NCBI GenBank assembly: GCA_963725615.1
Contig: CAVRZO010000031.1
Span: 62,001-126,000, forward strand
Direction of reading: 5' to 3'
Origin: JAIQFF01 sp963725615
GTDB lineage: Bacteria; Acidobacteriota; Terriglobia; Terriglobales; Acidobacteriaceae
DNA: 64,000 nt
Shown: positions 16,579 through 25,946 of the stretch, piece by piece
Numbering within the stretch: position 1 is the stretch's first letter
Layout: every line of letters begins with the position of its first letter
The notes under the pieces: model-generated
Told to the model about the DNA's origin: nothing
Seen by the model: the letters and a program-made list of their open reading frames with translations, nothing else
Database searches by the model: none
Position numbers and translations under genes: made by a program

Positions 16579-18639
16579 TCATAATGTTGCACTGTAATGC
16601 TCCCACTGCTGCTTCTCCTTGGCCATAAACGAAATGAAACGCGCGTCCTTTCTCAGGTTATTCAGGTTGGCGTCACTTTCAAAAAGTGGATAGCAAGGGA
16701 AGCCCTCATCCGCTGTGACTTCCAACCATTTGAGCGCTTCCTCTGGCCGATTCATAAGCGCGTAGGCAGAGGCGATGCTGTAAGACGTGTGATGAAAGTG
16801 AGCGTAACCTCGACCGATTTCGGTAGCGCGCTGGATCGCATCTTCTGCTTCGCGTTCCTTGCCGGCCTTGGCCAGCATCATGGCTTTCACGCTGGTAACC
16901 AGCCCACCCTCATCATTCGGATAGCTCTTGAGGAATTGTTCAATTTCCGCGGAAGCTTCCTGGTTCCGCCCCAACTGGAACAAAGCCGTGGATGTATAAA
17001 ATGCCAGGAGCGAAGGGTTCTTCTCGAGCGGAGTGCTATTGAAGATCTGAAAGGCTTCTTCGTACTTGCCCCGACACATGTCAATGACGCCCAAGCGGTA
17101 TCGCGCCAGGCTGTTGCCCGGATTGATCGCCAATGCTTTTTCAATCTCTTGCCATCCCTTGTCGAGCAAACCGATGTGAAGGTAGACAAAGCCCAATTGG
17201 TGGTGGGCCTCATCGAGATCAGGATTTAATTCCAGTGCGCGTTTGTACGACTGGATCGCTTGTTCGTGAGGGAAGCGGTTGTAGGGCGTCCACAGGATCA
17301 GACCGCGAGCAAAATGACCCTCCGCGAGATTGGGGTCTAACGCGAGCGCTTTCTCCACATCCACTTCGGCTTCCTCATTCAGCTTTTTCTTGTCGGGCAC
17401 GGGCGCGAAAAAACGCGCCTTGATGCTGTAGGCGCGGGCGAGTTCCGCGTAGGCGGCAGCGAAGTTTGGGTCGGCAGCGACGGCCTGCTCGAACAGTTTG
17501 ATGGCAGCTTCGTTGTTGTCCGGATTCTCGCTGCTGACATTAACCTTGCCACGCATGTAGGCGTCGTAAGCTGTGGCATTGGTGGATTTGGCTCCGGAGA
17601 CGGCCGCATGCTGTGACCGAAATGACAGCGTGTAGACGACTGCTGCCACTGCCAGGACGACGGCTGCCAGGATCAGCTCGATCCTCCGTCCTCTGCTCCA
17701 TCTCCAACCAAGGCCGCTGCTTCCTACCGGAGGTCTTACACGCGTCGCCTCGGCCGCCAGCCTGGTCGCGGGCCTCACTTGCCCGCTCTCATAGTCATGG
17801 CGGATTTGCTCCAGGTCAGAGATCAAATCGCCCATCGTTTGATAGCGCCGCCCCGCATTCTTCTCCAGGCACTTTCGGATCAGGCGGTCTTCACCGCTGC
17901 CGATCGGGCCGAGGTCGGAGTGGCTGATCGGAGGAGGTTCCACGGTCAGGATCGCAGAGATCACCTCCGCCGTACTCTTAGCTTCGAAGGGCCGCCGTCC
18001 GCTGAGCATTTCATAAAGCAAAGTGCCGAAACTGAAGATGTCGCTGCGTCCGTCCAACTCCTCGCCGCGCACCTGCTCGGGCGACATGTAGGGTGCCGTG
18101 CCCATCACCATTCCCGGTACGCTCAACATGCTTCCGGTCTGTGCATCGCTTTCGAGAATGCCGGGATCTCGCAGCGTCTTTGCCAGTCCGAAGTCGAGCA
18201 CCTTGACCTGCCCCCGGGTTGTTAGCATGATGTTTTCCGGCTTGATGTCACGATGAATGATGCCCCGTGCGTGCGCTTCGTTCAGAGCGTCGGCAACCTG
18301 CGCCGCAATCGCGAGGGCTTCGCGCAATTCGGGCCGCTGGCGCTTTAGCCTCGCGGCGAGCGTCTCCCCTTCGATGTACTGCAGGACAATAAAGGTGTGG
18401 TTGTCATCCTGCCCGACCTCATAGATGGCGCAGATATTCGGGTGATCGAGAGTGGCTGCGGTCCTGGCCTCTCGCAGCAGGCGTTGCCGGGCACGCTCGT
18501 CGGTAGCGACGTCTGCAGGCAGGAACTTGATCGCGACTTTTCGGCTGAGCCGCTGGTCCTCAGCCAGATAAACCTCGCCCATTCCGCCGGCCCCGAGCTT
18601 CCCGATGACGAGGTAGTGCGAGATGGTCTGGCCAATCAT
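16579..18639 (-). CDS. membrane-anchored Ser/Thr protein kinase with TPR sensor
   Basis: 686 residues. The N-terminal kinase domain (about 8-275) is complete: GKLGAGGMGEVY, VAIKFL, HRDIKPENIM, DFGLAKTL and MSPEQVRGEE. One transmembrane helix follows (LILAAVVLAVAAVVYTLSF, about 325-345). The outer part is about ten TPR units (AIKLFEQAVAADPNFAAAYA ... ALKWLEVTADEGFPCYPLF). It is a typical bacterial Hanks-type kinase whose TPRs sense or dock a partner outside the membrane. Nothing near it identifies a substrate. Confidence 0.93.
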   Translation of the reverse strand: MIGQTISHYLVIGKLGAGGMGEVYLAEDQRLSRKVAIKFLPADVATDERARQRLLREARTAATLDHPNICAIYEVGQDDNHTFIVLQYIEGETLAARLKRQRPELREALAIAAQVADALNEAHARGIIHRDIKPENIMLTTRGQVKVLDFGLAKTLRDPGILESDAQTGSMLSVPGMVMGTAPYMSPEQVRGEELDGRSDIFSFGTLLYEMLSGRRPFEAKSTAEVISAILTVEPPPISHSDLGPIGSGEDRLIRKCLEKNAGRRYQTMGDLISDLEQIRHDYESGQVRPATRLAAEATRVRPPVGSSGLGWRWSRGRRIELILAAVVLAVAAVVYTLSFRSQHAAVSGAKSTNATAYDAYMRGKVNVSSENPDNNEAAIKLFEQAVAADPNFAAAYAELARAYSIKARFFAPVPDKKKLNEEAEVDVEKALALDPNLAEGHFARGLILWTPYNRFPHEQAIQSYKRALELNPDLDEAHHQLGFVYLHIGLLDKGWQEIEKALAINPGNSLARYRLGVIDMCRGKYEEAFQIFNSTPLEKNPSLLAFYTSTALFQLGRNQEASAEIEQFLKSYPNDEGGLVTSVKAMMLAKAGKEREAEDAIQRATEIGRGYAHFHHTSYSIASAYALMNRPEEALKWLEVTADEGFPCYPLFESDANLNNLRKDARFISFMAKEKQQWEHYSATL

Positions 18640-18746
18640 GATTGGCTGATCAATGAGAAAGGATCACACCTTGAGCGACCATGGTAGTAACCAACCGGCA
18701 GAGAGTCAACGCGGCACTTCGGAATCGAAGGATTCTGGTCGGCCCG

Positions 18747-19622
18747 CTAATCCGGGGATTTCACCGACTTGGCTCGGCGAAGAAGGTCAGGAGACTTCAA
18801 GCGAACGCAGAATTCCTCAAAGTTCGAATGCGGCCCTTGCCAGCGAAGATCTTCGACCGTATCAAAGACCGGCACATCCAGCCGCAAGGTCGCGAGGGTG
18901 CGAAACAACAGGGCGTCGTCCCATGCCTTGAATAGTGCTTCAGAAAGCGGCCTGGCTTTGCGGATCGAGGGACTCCACTCTCGCCAGTCTTTAGGAATGT
19001 TTTCGAGGTGAGGATACTGAAATAGAGTAAGCGACGCCGCTTTCGCGCCCCATCCCGGCAAACCAGGGAAACCATCGGCACTGTCGCCGACCACGGCCAG
19101 GTAGTCAGGAATCGATGCCGGCTTCACACCAAATTTGGTCACGACGCCGGCTTCATCGCGCAAAATCTCGCGCCGACGGTCCAGTTGCACGACTCGACTC
19201 CCCACAACAGACTGACTGAGATCTTTGTCCGGCGTGCAAATGAGCACCTGCTGCACGCTGTCATCCCGTGCAGCTTTGGCGGCGGCCGACGCCAGCGCAT
19301 CATCCGCCTCAAAGTAGACCATGGGCCACACCAGCACTCCCATGGCCGTCAGCGCATCTTCGAGAATCGGGAACTGCGAGAGCAATTCCGGATCCACGCC
19401 TTCACTGGTCTTGTATCCCGGATACAGATCATTCCGAAACGATTCCACCACATGGTCTGTCGCAACTCCGAGGTGGGTCGCTCCGCGCTCGATCATGGAC
19501 AAAACCGAGCCCAATACCCCACGCACTGCCCCGACTTCCTGTCCGTTCACATCCGCCGCAGCGGGCACGGCGTAGAAGTAGCGAAACAATTCATAGGTCC
19601 CGTCAATCAGGTGAACGTCCAT
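18747..19622 (-). CDS. stand-alone 5'-3' exonuclease (Pol I N-domain/FEN-like)
   Basis: 291 residues without a polymerase domain. Metal-binding acids are visible: VHLIDGTYELFRYFY (first Asp), YFEADDALASAAA (Asp pair), ICTPDKDLSQSV (Asp pair) and VVGDSADGFPGLPGWGAK, the H3TH DNA-binding loop. Such proteins remove RNA primers or flaps. It could back up the exonuclease domain of DNA polymerase I. Single gene; the stop is 107 bp from the kinase start. Confidence 0.9.
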   Translation of the reverse strand: MDVHLIDGTYELFRYFYAVPAAADVNGQEVGAVRGVLGSVLSMIERGATHLGVATDHVVESFRNDLYPGYKTSEGVDPELLSQFPILEDALTAMGVLVWPMVYFEADDALASAAAKAARDDSVQQVLICTPDKDLSQSVVGSRVVQLDRRREILRDEAGVVTKFGVKPASIPDYLAVVGDSADGFPGLPGWGAKAASLTLFQYPHLENIPKDWREWSPSIRKARPLSEALFKAWDDALLFRTLATLRLDVPVFDTVEDLRWQGPHSNFEEFCVRLKSPDLLRRAKSVKSPD

Positions 19623-19925
19623 ACGGCTCTAGTAAGCAGATCATTCTACCGCCAGCTCTCGATGCGCGAGAAAGCTCGATCCGTTTCTATAATTCTTACC
19701 CCTGGCGTCGTCCTGAGAGACTTCAGTCTCAAAGGATCTCGCGCGTACTATTACGAGTGCCGAGCCAACTGTATATCCGCTTCACGCCAGATGCTTGGCA
19801 AGCACAGCATGACGCCTCAAAACGGAGATCCACCAATCGTCATTGTGTCCTTTGCGGTTCAAGATTTTGATCGTAAAGTTCGCACAGCTAGAATGGATCG
19901 GCATTTCCATTCCACTCAGGTGAAC
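19623..19925. other. intergenic region with a family-E repeat fragment
   Basis: No gene seen. Bases 19848-19880 contain TGTCCTTTGCGGTTCAAGAT followed by GTAAAGTTCGCA. This is the same word order as the repeat cluster at 23303 (CCTTTGCGGTTTAAGATTCT ... CGCAAAGTTCGC). The region also carries the promoters of the two divergent genes. Confidence 0.5.
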
Positions 19926-22007
19926 ATGAAGCGTCGAGACTTTGTCCGCTCATCTGTCCTCACCCTAAGCGGCGCCCTGCTGTCGAAGCCCCTGGAGGCG
20001 CTATTCGCCGAGACGCCGCCCAATCCAGGCGTCAAGCGTGTCCTTGCCATGTTCAAATGCCACTTCGACGCGGGTTTCATCGACACTCAAGCCGCTGTCG
20101 TCCACCGTTATTTTTCGCAGTTCTTCCCGCAGGCCCTCACCATCGCCGAGCAGTCGCGCGAGCCCGGGAATCACCGCTATGTCTGGACCACCGGCTCATG
20201 GCTGCTGTACGAGTATCTCGAACAGGCGTCGCCTCAGGACCGCCGCCGCATGGAACAGGCCATCGCCCATGGCGACATCTCCTGGCACGCCATCCCATTC
20301 AGCTGGCAGACCGAGATGATGGATGCAGACATGATCGCCGCCGGCATCGCGCTCTCCCGCTCGCTCGACGCCCGCTTCGGCCGCACCACGACCGGCGCCA
20401 AGATGACCGACGTCCCGGGCCATACCCGCGGCATCATCTCTCCGCTGGCGGCGCAGGGGGTAAAGTTTCTCGACATCGGCGTCAATGATGCCAGCACTCC
20501 CGCCGACCTTCCACCGCTCTTCCTGTGGAAAGATTCGAAAGGCGCCTCGCTCGTGGTCATGTACCACCACAGCTACGGCACCATCGTGCATGTGCCCGGC
20601 TCCGATCTCGCTGTCGCCATCATCGTCGGCAACGATAACAGCGGCCCTCACCCTCCCTCCGAGATCGCCGACGTTTATTCCGACCTCACCCATCAGTTCC
20701 CCAACGCGCAGATCACAGCCTGCGGCCTTACCGAAATCGCCGACGCCATCGAGCCCTTCCGCAAGAGTCTTCCCGCCATCACGCAGGAGATCGGCGACAC
20801 CTGGATCTACGGGCTGGCCAGCGATCCCGTCAAAGTTGCCCGCTATCGCGAAATTTCCCGCTTGCGCCGCTTCTGGATTGCCAGCCGCAAATTCCAGTCC
20901 GGCGACGCTACCGACATCGCTTTGCTTCGAAAACTTCTCCTCGAAGCCGAGCATACCTGGGGCACCGACACGAAAACCTGGCTCGACTTCGACAACTACA
21001 TACCGCGCGATCTCGCCAGAATGCTCGACACGAAAAACTACAAAGTCGTCGAGTTCAGCTGGACCGAGAAGCGCCAGGACCTGTTCGACGGAATCGCCGC
21101 GCTCCCCGCGCCATTGCGCGACGAAGCGCAGAGTGCCATTCGCGCTCTCGCCCCACAACCGCCGCAGCTCCCAGGCGCATCGCCGCTCCCCGGCGGAAAG
21201 GAGATTGAGACCGCTTATTTCATCCTCGCAATTGATCCCCACAGCGGAGCCATTCATCGCCTGCGCAACAAAAAGACGAATCGGGAGTGGGCCTCTGCTG
21301 AGCGCCCGCTTGCGCTGATCTGCTATCAGACGCTCTCTCCCGCCGACTACGCGCGCTTCTTCGCGAACTACATCATCAGCACTGCCGACTGGGCGAAGAA
21401 AGATTTTGGCAAACCCAGCATCGAACGCTTTGGCGCCGAGAGCCGCGAATGGCAACCCACGGTGTCGAAGATTGAAACCACCGAAGATGGAAAAAGCTAT
21501 CAACTCCTCGCGAGTCTTGAAATCCGCGATCCCGAGGCTGTTGCTTCAGGCCGCGCTGCGTTCCCGCAGAAGATGTATCTCAAGCTCACACTTCCCAACG
21601 CCGAACCTGTCATCCATCTCGAGTTTTTCTGGTTTCAGAAGCCCGCGACGCGTATGCCCGAGGCGCTCTGGCTCACCTTCAACCCCAAAGTCCCTGATCA
21701 GCAGGGCTGGAGTATGGACAAGTCCGGCGAGCAGGTCTCACCCTTCGACGTGGCCGCCGGAGGCAGTCGCCATCTGCATGCCGTCTCCACCGGCTTCAGC
21801 TACCGGGACCACGACGGCTCCTTCAGCGTCGAAACTCTCGATGCGCCGCTCATTGCCCTCGGTGAAAAATCTCCCCTCAACTTCTCCCGCGCGCAGCCCG
21901 ACCTCTCCGGCGGCGTTCACTGCAACCTCTTTAACAACGCCTGGGGCACGAACTACATTATGTGGTTTGGTGAGGACATGCGCTTCCGCTTCCAGCTCCG
22001 CCCCTGA
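19926..22007 (+). CDS. Tat-exported DUF5054 (GH38-like fold) protein
   Basis: 693 residues from ATG 19926 (AGGTG 5 nt upstream). A twin-arginine signal (MKRRDFVRSSVLTLSGALLS) precedes a domain that opens RVLAMFKCHFDAGFIDTQAA. This is the H-x-D pattern of GH38 alpha-mannosidase-like folds as seen in DUF5054. Further motifs are YVWTTGSWLLYEYLEQ, ISWHAIPFSWQTEM and AKMTDVPGHTRG. The second half (from about residue 430) is beta-sandwich-like. A periplasmic glycoside-active enzyme is plausible, but no activity is established for this DUF as far as I know. The open frame extends 247 codons upstream without start or similarity, so the long version is rejected. Confidence 0.75.
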   Translation: MKRRDFVRSSVLTLSGALLSKPLEALFAETPPNPGVKRVLAMFKCHFDAGFIDTQAAVVHRYFSQFFPQALTIAEQSREPGNHRYVWTTGSWLLYEYLEQASPQDRRRMEQAIAHGDISWHAIPFSWQTEMMDADMIAAGIALSRSLDARFGRTTTGAKMTDVPGHTRGIISPLAAQGVKFLDIGVNDASTPADLPPLFLWKDSKGASLVVMYHHSYGTIVHVPGSDLAVAIIVGNDNSGPHPPSEIADVYSDLTHQFPNAQITACGLTEIADAIEPFRKSLPAITQEIGDTWIYGLASDPVKVARYREISRLRRFWIASRKFQSGDATDIALLRKLLLEAEHTWGTDTKTWLDFDNYIPRDLARMLDTKNYKVVEFSWTEKRQDLFDGIAALPAPLRDEAQSAIRALAPQPPQLPGASPLPGGKEIETAYFILAIDPHSGAIHRLRNKKTNREWASAERPLALICYQTLSPADYARFFANYIISTADWAKKDFGKPSIERFGAESREWQPTVSKIETTEDGKSYQLLASLEIRDPEAVASGRAAFPQKMYLKLTLPNAEPVIHLEFFWFQKPATRMPEALWLTFNPKVPDQQGWSMDKSGEQVSPFDVAAGGSRHLHAVSTGFSYRDHDGSFSVETLDAPLIALGEKSPLNFSRAQPDLSGGVHCNLFNNAWGTNYIMWFGEDMRFRFQLRP

Positions 22008-22042
22008 CGCACATCGGGCCTGCCCGGTGGTAAACTGCGCCT

Positions 22043-22501
22043 ATGGCCACCAAGAGAACCAAGTCGAAAACAAAGAAGAAAGCCCTGAAGAAGTCTGCCA
22101 AGAAAAGCCCAACCCTCAAGAAGAAGGCAGCGAAGAAAAAGAAGGCGACGGCCCCGAAGAGGGCGGCGGCGAAAGCCCGGCTCGGCAGCAAGAAGAAGAC
22201 CGTCCGGAAAAAGCCCCGCGCTCCCAGGAAGAGGGCAGCGCCGAAGGGCCCAATCCTGGACATGGCAGCCTTCACCCGCGAAGGCCTGAGAGCCCGCTCC
22301 GGCGGACAGTCCGGAGACCTGCAGGGATTGTCCAACCAGGAAGGGGCCGCTTCGGAAAGTGTGGACGAACTCCTCGAGGAAGGAAACGCGTTCGAGGCAG
22401 ATATCGTGAAGGGAGTGGAAGACGCCGGCGACGAAGGTGAAGTTCACACCCACGAGGTACCGGAGGATGATGTCCCCGGCGAATATCTGGACAAAGACTA
22501 G
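22043..22501 (+). CDS. Lys/Ala-rich, histone H1-like protein with acidic tail
   Basis: 152 residues in two opposite halves. Residues 1-68 are almost only Lys, Ala, Arg and Pro (KKALKKSAKK, KKKKATAPKR), like bacterial H1/HC1-type DNA-binding tails. Residues 72-152 are acidic (ESVDELLEEGNAFEADIVKG, THEVPEDDVPGEYLDKD). The acidic half looks conserved, with QGLSNQEGAASESVDELLEE as a likely core. Possible roles are DNA compaction with a self-shielding tail or a charge-switch adaptor; this is inference. It follows the DUF5054 gene by 35 bp. Confidence 0.7.
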   Translation: MATKRTKSKTKKKALKKSAKKSPTLKKKAAKKKKATAPKRAAAKARLGSKKKTVRKKPRAPRKRAAPKGPILDMAAFTREGLRARSGGQSGDLQGLSNQEGAASESVDELLEEGNAFEADIVKGVEDAGDEGEVHTHEVPEDDVPGEYLDKD

Positions 22502-22543
22502 TAGGGCTTAGTCTGGCTGACGCCGACGCCTGACGACTGACGA

Positions 22544-23260
22544 CTAGCCAAGGTACAACCCTTCCTTCTTTATGTACTCTTCCACCGCGGCGTCGACAAA
22601 GCGGCGCAGTGGCTTCTTGGCCACGACCGCTTCCCGGATCGCCGTGGCCGAGACTGCCTGATGCACATTCTCCAGCAAGTGTATGGTCGCACCGTTCAGC
22701 ACCAGGTCTCCCGTAGCTGGTTGCTTGGCGAAGGGTTGGCTGACTGAGTGTGGAGGGCGAATCTTCTCGGGCAAGGCGTTGGCCACATCCGCCAGCGAAT
22801 ATCCGGGACGGCTGGCCACGATGAACTCGCATTCGCGAAATAGCGCCTCCGCCTGGTGCCAGTGCGCGATCTCGGAGAAGGCGTCCATGCCGATCAGGAA
22901 AAACAGCCGGTCGCTTTTCTTCAGCGATTCTTTCAGACGCTTCACCGTGTCAATGCTGTAATTCGCGCCGGACACGACTTCCTTCCCTGCCCGATTTTTG
23001 GCTCCGGGAGCAGCGCTCGTAGCCACTCCTGGGGCTTCCAAAACCGATGGGACAAAAGCCTTCTCGCCCATGGTCGCCAGCACCACCATGGCGTAGCGAT
23101 GGAAATACGGGGTCACCGCCCGGCTCTGCTTGTGAGGAGGAACATTGGCGGGCACAAAGTGGATACGCCCCAGTTCGAAGCGCTCCTTCGCCGCCCGTGC
23201 CAGGGCCGTATGCCCATGATGAATCGGATCGAAAGTCCCGCCCAGCAGGCCGATATTCAT
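22544..23260 (-). CDS. nadD: nicotinate-nucleotide adenylyltransferase
   Basis: 238 residues. It transfers AMP from ATP to nicotinate mononucleotide in NAD synthesis. The nucleotidyltransferase signature GGTFDPIHHGH (residues 7-17) includes the HxGH. The C-terminal motif VSATAIREAV corresponds to the family ISSTxIR. The first 30 residues and HFVPANVPPHKQ are typical of NadD. The middle holds about 20 extra residues (GVATSAAPGAKNRAGKE) that look like a lineage-specific loop. No rsfS neighbour is seen. Confidence 0.93.
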   Translation of the reverse strand: MNIGLLGGTFDPIHHGHTALARAAKERFELGRIHFVPANVPPHKQSRAVTPYFHRYAMVVLATMGEKAFVPSVLEAPGVATSAAPGAKNRAGKEVVSGANYSIDTVKRLKESLKKSDRLFFLIGMDAFSEIAHWHQAEALFRECEFIVASRPGYSLADVANALPEKIRPPHSVSQPFAKQPATGDLVLNGATIHLLENVHQAVSATAIREAVVAKKPLRRFVDAAVEEYIKKEGLYLG

Positions 23261-23302
23261 AATGGGTCACTCATAGTTTCCCGTTCTCCGGCGCGCCAGG
23301 TT

Positions 23303-23409
23303 TTCCTTTGCGTCCTTTGCGGAATCCTTTGCGTCCTTTGCGGTTTAAGATTCTAAAGACTTTTACCGCAAAGTTCGCAAAGAACACCGTAAAGGACGCA
23401 AAGAAAATC
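23303..23409. repeat. cluster of family-E repeats in inverted arrangement
   Basis: Three rightward units (TTTGCGTCC, TTTGCGG, then the same again) are followed by leftward units (CCGCAAAGTTCGCAAAG, then GTAAAGGACGCAAAG). The whole can fold into a long hairpin between nadD and the histidine kinase gene. Copies with the same words occur at 19848 and 60790. Confidence 0.75.
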
Positions 23410-23546
23410 TTCTCCGGACCCGGTTGCGTACTCCAGCGTACAGGTTGCCTGAACGCCGGGAATCTCCCGGTCAGCTGCCGTTTGGCCCGTCTCCGCATGC
23501 ACTCACGTAACTCGCGCAGTTCCAATCCGGGAATTAAATTCTACTT

Positions 23547-25829
23547 ATGCGAGCGAAGCTCCCCCTTCTACTTCGCAACCGCAGCATTGCTCCGGCTCGG
23601 GCCCCAGTCCTCCGATACGGCGTCGCGGTTCTCAGCATTATTCTTGCCCTGATTCCAGCCTTCCTGCTTTCCGACGTAGGCGAAAGCCGCCTGGTCGTGT
23701 TCGCGGTCGCCATCATGGTCAGCGCCTGGTACGGCGGCTGGAAGCCAGGCCTGGTCGCCACGTCTTTTGCCCTGACGGTCAGCGCTTATTTCTCGCTCGC
23801 CGGGGCGCACAGTGCTGCGGAGTACCGCCGGGCCATCATACATCTCGCCCTGTTTGTGTTCGTAGCCGGACTCATCTGCTGGTTCAACGCCGCGCTGCGC
23901 TATGCCCAGGAAGGCCTGCGCCGCTCCGAGATCAATTTTCGCTCGCTGGTCACGCACGCTCCCTACGGCGTATGCCGATGCGATTCGTCGGGCATTCTGC
24001 TCGACGTGAATCCGGCGCTGGTGGCCATGCTGGGCTACAGTTCCGGCGCCGACCTCGTAGGACGCAATCTGGCTAATCTCTATTCCGATTCGCAACAGTG
24101 GTTTGGTCTGGCCGACTACCTGGGCCTGCTGGAGAAATTTCAGGGCCTGCCGGCCGACTGGCTGCGTAACGACCGCACGATTGTCAGCGTGCGCCTCTCT
24201 GGCCGTGCTTTCCGCGACGAACGAAACACTATCTTCTTCGAACTCTTCGCCGAGGACGTCACCGAACGCCGCGCCCTCGAGCAGCAACTGCGCCAGGCCC
24301 AAAAGATGGAGGCCGTGGGACGCCTCGCCGGCGGTATCGCTCACGACTTCAACAACTTGCTGATGGTGATCTCGGGATACTCAGAGTTCCTGCTGGGCCA
24401 AATCGGTGATGATCCCGGCATGCGTGGACATGCGCAGGAGATTGCCAACGCCGCCGCGCGCGCCACCTCCCTCACCCGCCAGTTGCTGGCCTTCAGCCGC
24501 AAGCAGATGCTGGATCCCAAGATTGTGGACCTGAATAGCGTCGTCGCCGAAAACGTGAAAATGCTCACCCGGGTGATTGGCGAGGACATTGATCTGGTCA
24601 TGGTTCCCGGCCCGGACATCGGCGCCGTCAAAGCCGATCCCGGGCAGATCGAGCAGGTCATCATGAACCTGGCGGTCAATGCCCGCGATGCCATGCCGCA
24701 TGGCGGAAAGCTGACCATCGAAACCGCCAACGTCACCCTCGACGCCAACTATGCCCGCTTCCATGCGCCGGTCAAGCCCGGAGACTACGTCATGCTCGCC
24801 ATCAGCGACACCGGCATGGGAATGGACGCCGATACCCAGGCCCACATCTTCGAGCCCTTCTACACCACGAAAGGACTGAAGGGCACTGGCCTCGGCCTCT
24901 CCACGGTCTACGGCATCGTCAAGCAAAGCGAAGGCTATATCTGGCTGTACAGCGAAGCCGGCAAAGGCACCTCGTTCAAGATTTACTTGCCCCGCTTCAG
25001 CGCCACCGGAGAAGTTCCGGCCATGCAACCCGCTCTTGCCCAGGAGCCAACCAGCCCAGGGCATGAAACCATTCTGCTGGTAGAGGACGAAGAAAACTTA
25101 CGCCGCCTGGCACGCCAGTCTCTCGAGAACCAGGGATACAGCGTGATCGATGCTCCCGACGGCGCCACCGCCATCCAGATTTCCCAGGCGCACAAAGGCC
25201 CCATTCACCTGCTGTTGACGGACGTCATCATGCCGGGGATGAACGGGCGCGAACTGGCTGACAAGGTCGCTCCGACTCGACCCGAGATGAGAGTGCTGTA
25301 CGTGTCGGGTTACACGGAGAACCACATTGGCCACAACGGCACGCTGGACGAGGGCATCACCCTCCTCCAGAAGCCCTTTACTCTTCCCGCACTGAAGGCA
25401 AAGGTGCGGGAGATGCTCGATACTCCACTCCCTCAGGAGAAACAAATGTCTGCTCGTTTAGCTCAACCAGCTCCAATTGCCCGAACTCGTAACAAAATAT
25501 CCTCCCCCTTCCGCGCTACCCGCTTCGATCTTCACCTGCCGCTGAAATACCGGCTGGTCGGAGAAAGTGGATGGCGCGAGGGAACAACCGAAAACATCAG
25601 CCGCTCGGGAATGCTCTTCCAGGCGGAAGAGCCGATCGCTCCCAACGCGCAGCTCGAAATCAACCTCGTGCTGCCAGCGGAAATCGCCGGACTGGCCGCG
25701 GCAGAAGTAGTGTGCCGGGGCGAGGTCGTGCGCGCGGTGAACCGGGAATCCGGTACCGTAAGCCCGACACTGGCGGCGAAAATTCTCCAGTACCACTTCC
25801 AGCACGGCTCCCACCTCTCCGAGGCGTGA
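23547..25829 (+). CDS. hybrid histidine kinase with REC and C-terminal PilZ domains
   Basis: 760 residues. Order: DUF4118-like membrane sensor (about 20-120, four hydrophobic segments); PAS (about 130-245, FRSLVTHAPYGVCRCDSSGI); HisKA with phospho-His (GGIAHDFNNLLMVISGYSEF, about 270-285); HATPase (NLAVNARDAMP, SDTGMGMD, GTGLGLS); receiver (LLVEDEENLRRLAR, LLLTDVIMPGMNG, LLQKPFTLPALK); and PilZ (about 665-755, RATRFDLHLPLKYRL, ENISRSGMLF). PilZ domains often bind cyclic di-GMP; here the RxxxR part is reduced to RATR-like, so binding is uncertain. A PilZ domain after a receiver in one chain is uncommon. Confidence 0.92.
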   Translation: MRAKLPLLLRNRSIAPARAPVLRYGVAVLSIILALIPAFLLSDVGESRLVVFAVAIMVSAWYGGWKPGLVATSFALTVSAYFSLAGAHSAAEYRRAIIHLALFVFVAGLICWFNAALRYAQEGLRRSEINFRSLVTHAPYGVCRCDSSGILLDVNPALVAMLGYSSGADLVGRNLANLYSDSQQWFGLADYLGLLEKFQGLPADWLRNDRTIVSVRLSGRAFRDERNTIFFELFAEDVTERRALEQQLRQAQKMEAVGRLAGGIAHDFNNLLMVISGYSEFLLGQIGDDPGMRGHAQEIANAAARATSLTRQLLAFSRKQMLDPKIVDLNSVVAENVKMLTRVIGEDIDLVMVPGPDIGAVKADPGQIEQVIMNLAVNARDAMPHGGKLTIETANVTLDANYARFHAPVKPGDYVMLAISDTGMGMDADTQAHIFEPFYTTKGLKGTGLGLSTVYGIVKQSEGYIWLYSEAGKGTSFKIYLPRFSATGEVPAMQPALAQEPTSPGHETILLVEDEENLRRLARQSLENQGYSVIDAPDGATAIQISQAHKGPIHLLLTDVIMPGMNGRELADKVAPTRPEMRVLYVSGYTENHIGHNGTLDEGITLLQKPFTLPALKAKVREMLDTPLPQEKQMSARLAQPAPIARTRNKISSPFRATRFDLHLPLKYRLVGESGWREGTTENISRSGMLFQAEEPIAPNAQLEINLVLPAEIAGLAAAEVVCRGEVVRAVNRESGTVSPTLAAKILQYHFQHGSHLSEA

Positions 25830-25876
25830 GTCGGCCGCTGGAATCCACATAGGCGAAAAGGCGTCCGTCCTGGAAT

Positions 25877-25926
25877 GTAGGCGCGGGCGTCCTCGCCCGT
25901 GCGGGCGAGCACAGCTCGCCTGGGTT
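25877..25926. repeat. dispersed GC palindrome, family D
   Basis: GTAGGCGCGGGCGTCCTCGC followed by CCGTGCGGGCGAG and AGCTCGCC. Related CGGGCGAC/GTCGCCCG palindromes occur at 25972-25999 and 27126-27155 (both inside the dusB frame), 54684-54705 and 59374-59400. Confidence 0.55.
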
Positions 25927-25946
25927 GAGGGAACTGAGAAGAGGGA

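Noticed and set aside
19185..19925. 247-codon upstream extension of the DUF5054 open frame
   Set aside because: It overlaps the exonuclease gene on the other strand, has no ribosome site, and the Tat signal with its own AGGTG begins at 19926.
20196..21503. 435-codon open frame on the minus strand inside the DUF5054 gene
   Set aside because: Gly/Val/Arg-rich mirror of a GC-rich coding strand; no ribosome site or motif.
23303..23409. Possible CRISPR array
   Set aside because: Short units differ in orientation and have no uniform spacers; they are dispersed repeats.
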